Assembly: GCA_047967505.1 (NCBI GenBank)
Contig: CM106540.1
Source of the DNA: Dipteris shenzhenensis
Lineage: Eukaryota > Polypodiophyta > Polypodiopsida > Gleicheniales
DNA length: 64,000 bases
Strand: one strand, 5' to 3'
Notes under the pieces: generated by a model
What the model was told of the DNA's origin: nothing
Seen by the model: only the letters and a program-made list of their open reading frames with translations
The model's database searches: none
Shown here: in pieces, positions 61,453-64,000 of the stretch
Layout of the letters: every line of letters begins with the position of its first letter
Position numbering within the stretch: position 1 is the stretch's first letter
Position numbers and translations under genes: made by a program

Positions 61453-62147
61453 TTCTCCAAAATTCGAATAACAACCCAAACAAAATCGATGCAATGCCTG
61501 AGACAGATCGCCAGCTCAAACTTTTGTACCGCCTTGCATTTTATTGCACGCAAAATTGTAGCTCCCTAGACACACTCTATCCTGCTCAACAAAACATTTG
61601 CAAATCTGCTACGTATTATATTACTGCTTTCACATAACCACTCTTCTCACAAAAACCTCTCAACTCTATTAAACATCACCTTCCAACATTTCCATTTTTC
61701 GCCACTCTCTTTAACCCATCGGTTAACACCTGTGGGTGTGTATGTGCCAGTCCTAAGTTTGAGCCGCGCCGCCCCCGTGCGGCTCATGATTCTATGGGGC
61801 ACTATTGGCACTTTCAATGCAAAAAAACCCCCAAAAAAAATTTCCCCATTTTCACGTGTTAAACAAATCGTTTTTCTCCAAAATTTTGTACCCTCTGCAA
61901 ATTTTCTCAAAAATAATTTCTCCTGTAAATTCTACAAAACTTTCGGCTTATGTTTTATCTTTGAAAACTCCAAATTCTCCATAAAAACCTTAAAACTTTG
62001 AAATGTGATTTGTTGAGAAAAATGTTTTCTCTAGTGATGTGGTGGAGGGTTTGGGTGTTCACCCGTTGGCTGCCTGCTTTGATTCCCTTGAGAAAACCCT
62101 TGCTCCATGTCTGCATAGGGTGGGTGGGTGAGTGAAAAAATTATATA
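61453..62147. promoter_or_regulatory. GCP4 5' flank (presumed promoter and 5' UTR)
   Basis: AT-rich sequence upstream of the start codon. An inverted repeat TGAGCCGC/GCGGCTCA lies near 61762-61788. I cannot place a TATA box or transcription start with confidence. Confidence 0.35.
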
Positions 62148-62187
62148 CCTACGTACATACATACATACGTATACATATACATATACA

Positions 62188-62223
<36 letters not shown>

Positions 62224-62235
62224 TATGTATGTATG

Positions 62236-62266
<31 letters not shown>

Positions 62267-62320
62267 ATGTGTGTATGTATATGTATACACACACACATAT
62301 ATATACATATATGTATATTA
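62148..62320. repeat. Complex ATAC/TA/TG/CA microsatellite
   Basis: CATA tetramers, then TATG, TA, TG and CA tracts in sequence. Open frames through it on both strands are artefacts. Confidence 0.93.
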
Positions 62321-62459
62321 ATGTGAGGTATTATATTAGTGGATGTGGTGGTATTACTATATTATATACTACTCGCCTTCCTTCCTCCTCAAATCCTCAC
62401 TCTCTCCCTCCCTCCTCAACCTCATCATCTTACTGGGCTCATTTGGACCGTTTGTATAT

Positions 62460-64000
62460 GTCTAATGAGCAACAATTTGATGCTTTTCACTTGATCTATG
62501 TGGGCTGATTATGTTTTGTTGCATTTAGATCGTGCTTCTCTTTCGTAGAAGCTCCCTTTCTATGAATTGCAAGATGATAGGCTACCAGATAAAAGACTAC
62601 TCATTATAACCAATAGTTATTTACAGCATGACAATTTCAAAAGCATGGTGATGCCATTGCTCCTCTTTAGGCACTTTATCACATTGATGAAGACTATGCA
62701 TGGTCTACTTTTGTTGCTCGTATGCAGCATGTCATACGTGATTATGGCAAGAACTATATGCATTTCCTTAGGGAGGATGTTGAAAAGGCTAAAAGCACTT
62801 GTCAGGACTTAACAAAACTCAACCACATTCGACACTGGTCTCATGTTGAGGCTAATTGCTTATGCTTAACTAGATTTTTCTTATAGTGCAATGATTGTAG
62901 AAAAGTTGGAGAAATGGGAAACTAGGGCCAAGTAGAGGGCTTTTACTATAATAAGGCTGCTCCTTAAAGGCCTTTTCTAGAGGATTGCATTACAAGAGGC
63001 AAAGTTATAATATTTGTTGGGTGAAACATGTCGATGGTAGGTGGACTTCTTCACATGCTCAGCTTGCTTAGGCTTGGGTTAATCACGTTGGTCAACAATT
63101 TGGGATTGTCATTTCCCCTTCACAAGCTATGATGTTGGCATGGCAGGAATGATGTCCATCCAATCTTGACTCCACATCTAGGCCATGCAAATTGAGGCCC
63201 TTTTGACGAATAAGAATTGAAAGAGGCAATCAACTCCTGTGGCAAATGAAAACCTCTCGGATGGGATGTCTTACGGTGGAGTTCTTCTTGGAACATCGGG
63301 ATGCCATTTCAATTGCACTGTTATATATGAACAACCATGCTTGGGAATCTCGACATATGCTAGCTTCTTGCTCTCAATAGATTCACAATTTGACCTTGAT
63401 CGAGCCTACACCTTTCATTGTACCATGCTCTCTAAAAAAGGATTGATTAAATTATTTCCTAAGAAGCATTTATTTTGAATCCTTTGCAGATTGGAGGCCC
63501 ATTACACTCATGCCTATCTTTTACAAGCTGGTTGCAAAGATGATTGTGAGTCATATTAAAGGTTTTTTGCATTAGGGATTACACCCTGCTCAGTATGGGT
63601 TCATTCCTCGAAACATTATGGATAATATTGCCAATGCTTATGTGGGGATTGAATATGCCAAATACACTAAACAAGATGTGTTATTGCTACAAGTACATAT
63701 TACTAAAACCTTTGATACTATACAATGGGACTTCATTTCACAAACTATGCAGTGATTGGGATTAGGCAAAAAAATGCAACATGTAAAAAAATGTAGCATA
63801 TCATTTACTGGTTATATCAATATAGGAAATTTGTTGGCATTCTAGCTAGTGATTATCATATGAATGGACTCTCTTTATTATGTTCATCAAGGCTACCCAC
63901 TGGGTGCATTGCTTTATGCCATAGCTTCTCATCCAATGCTTCAATACATGGATTATTTATTGTCTACTGGTGAATTGCATGGTTTAGAGCTATGTGGAAG
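62460..64000 (+). mobile_element. LINE ORF2 fragment, runs off the window
   Basis: Broken frames give GRWTSSHAQLA.AWVNHVGQQF (about 63041-63105), EFFLEH at about 63278, then clear RT fingers DWRPITLMPIFYKLVAKMIV (63491-63551) and HPAQYGFIPRNIMDNIANAY (about 63585-63640). Motif A reads LLLQVHITKTFDTIQWDFIS (63681-63740): the catalytic Asp in the usual LD..KAFD position is His. Many stops. It lies about 1 kb upstream of GCP4, antisense to it. Confidence 0.75.

Noticed and set aside
2168-61452. GCP4 as a pseudogene
   Set aside because: All 11 exons are free of stops, have usable splice sites and matching phases, which would not be expected in a decayed copy amid such transposon load.
62031-62508. 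Several open frames rich in Tyr, Thr, Ile and His
   Set aside because: They translate a microsatellite.

Overview
The window is plant nuclear DNA. It consists of one host gene on the minus strand and the transposable elements that fill its introns. Eleven exons, read right to left from an ATG at 61452 to a donor site at 2168, encode the N-terminal 540 or so residues of GAMMA-TUBULIN COMPLEX COMPONENT 4 (GCP4). The remaining C-terminal exons lie beyond position 1. All exons keep an open frame, compatible splice phases and conserved GCP4 motifs, so the gene looks functional. It covers at least 59 kb because introns 2, 3, 6 and the incomplete intron 11 are loaded with mobile DNA; intron 3 alone is 31.8 kb. 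Very long TE-filled introns and a GCP4 that differs from the angiosperm protein suggest a fern, gymnosperm or other large-genome non-angiosperm. A fern is my guess, not a demonstration.

Layout, left to right. 1-2167 (intron 11): a minus-strand L1-like LINE with a large internal deletion, a GTAC-rich patch and a GA/CA microsatellite. 2168-4243: exons 11 to 7, with one GC-AG intron. 4244-15378 (intron 6): LINE 3' ends, a decayed Ty3/gypsy element carrying a 494-bp hAT-like MITE, a 5'-truncated LINE, and copia and gypsy scraps. 15379-15657: exon 6. Intron 5 holds a cluster of about nine palindromic repeats. Exons 5 and 4 lie at 18584-18920. 18921-50727 (intron 3): a LINE split by a nearly complete Ty3/gypsy chromovirus (24040-31787), two LINE copies that keep the 5' half only, a full-length but dead LINE (about 35.6-41.7 kb) interrupted by a patchwork of tRNA and hairpin sequence, an unidentified LTR-type element, and a young complete Ty1/copia element (44554-50208, target duplication ATATG). 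Exon 3 is at 50728-50864. 50865-59912 (intron 2): a solo LTR with target duplication GATAC, an LTR interrupted by four 560-bp tandem units, a copia gag remnant, a GTAC-rich tract and minus-strand primer-binding-site-like sequences. Exons 2 and 1 follow at 59913-61452. The upstream region to 64000 holds a complex microsatellite and the start of another LINE ORF2.

The host gene would be transcribed right to left across this whole domain. Most of the larger elements (both gypsy elements and LINEs at 10.8, 23.3 and 35.6 kb) lie antisense to it, while the young copia element lies sense. None of the elements looks autonomous now. Stops, frameshifts and changed catalytic residues are visible in each; the copia element is the best preserved.
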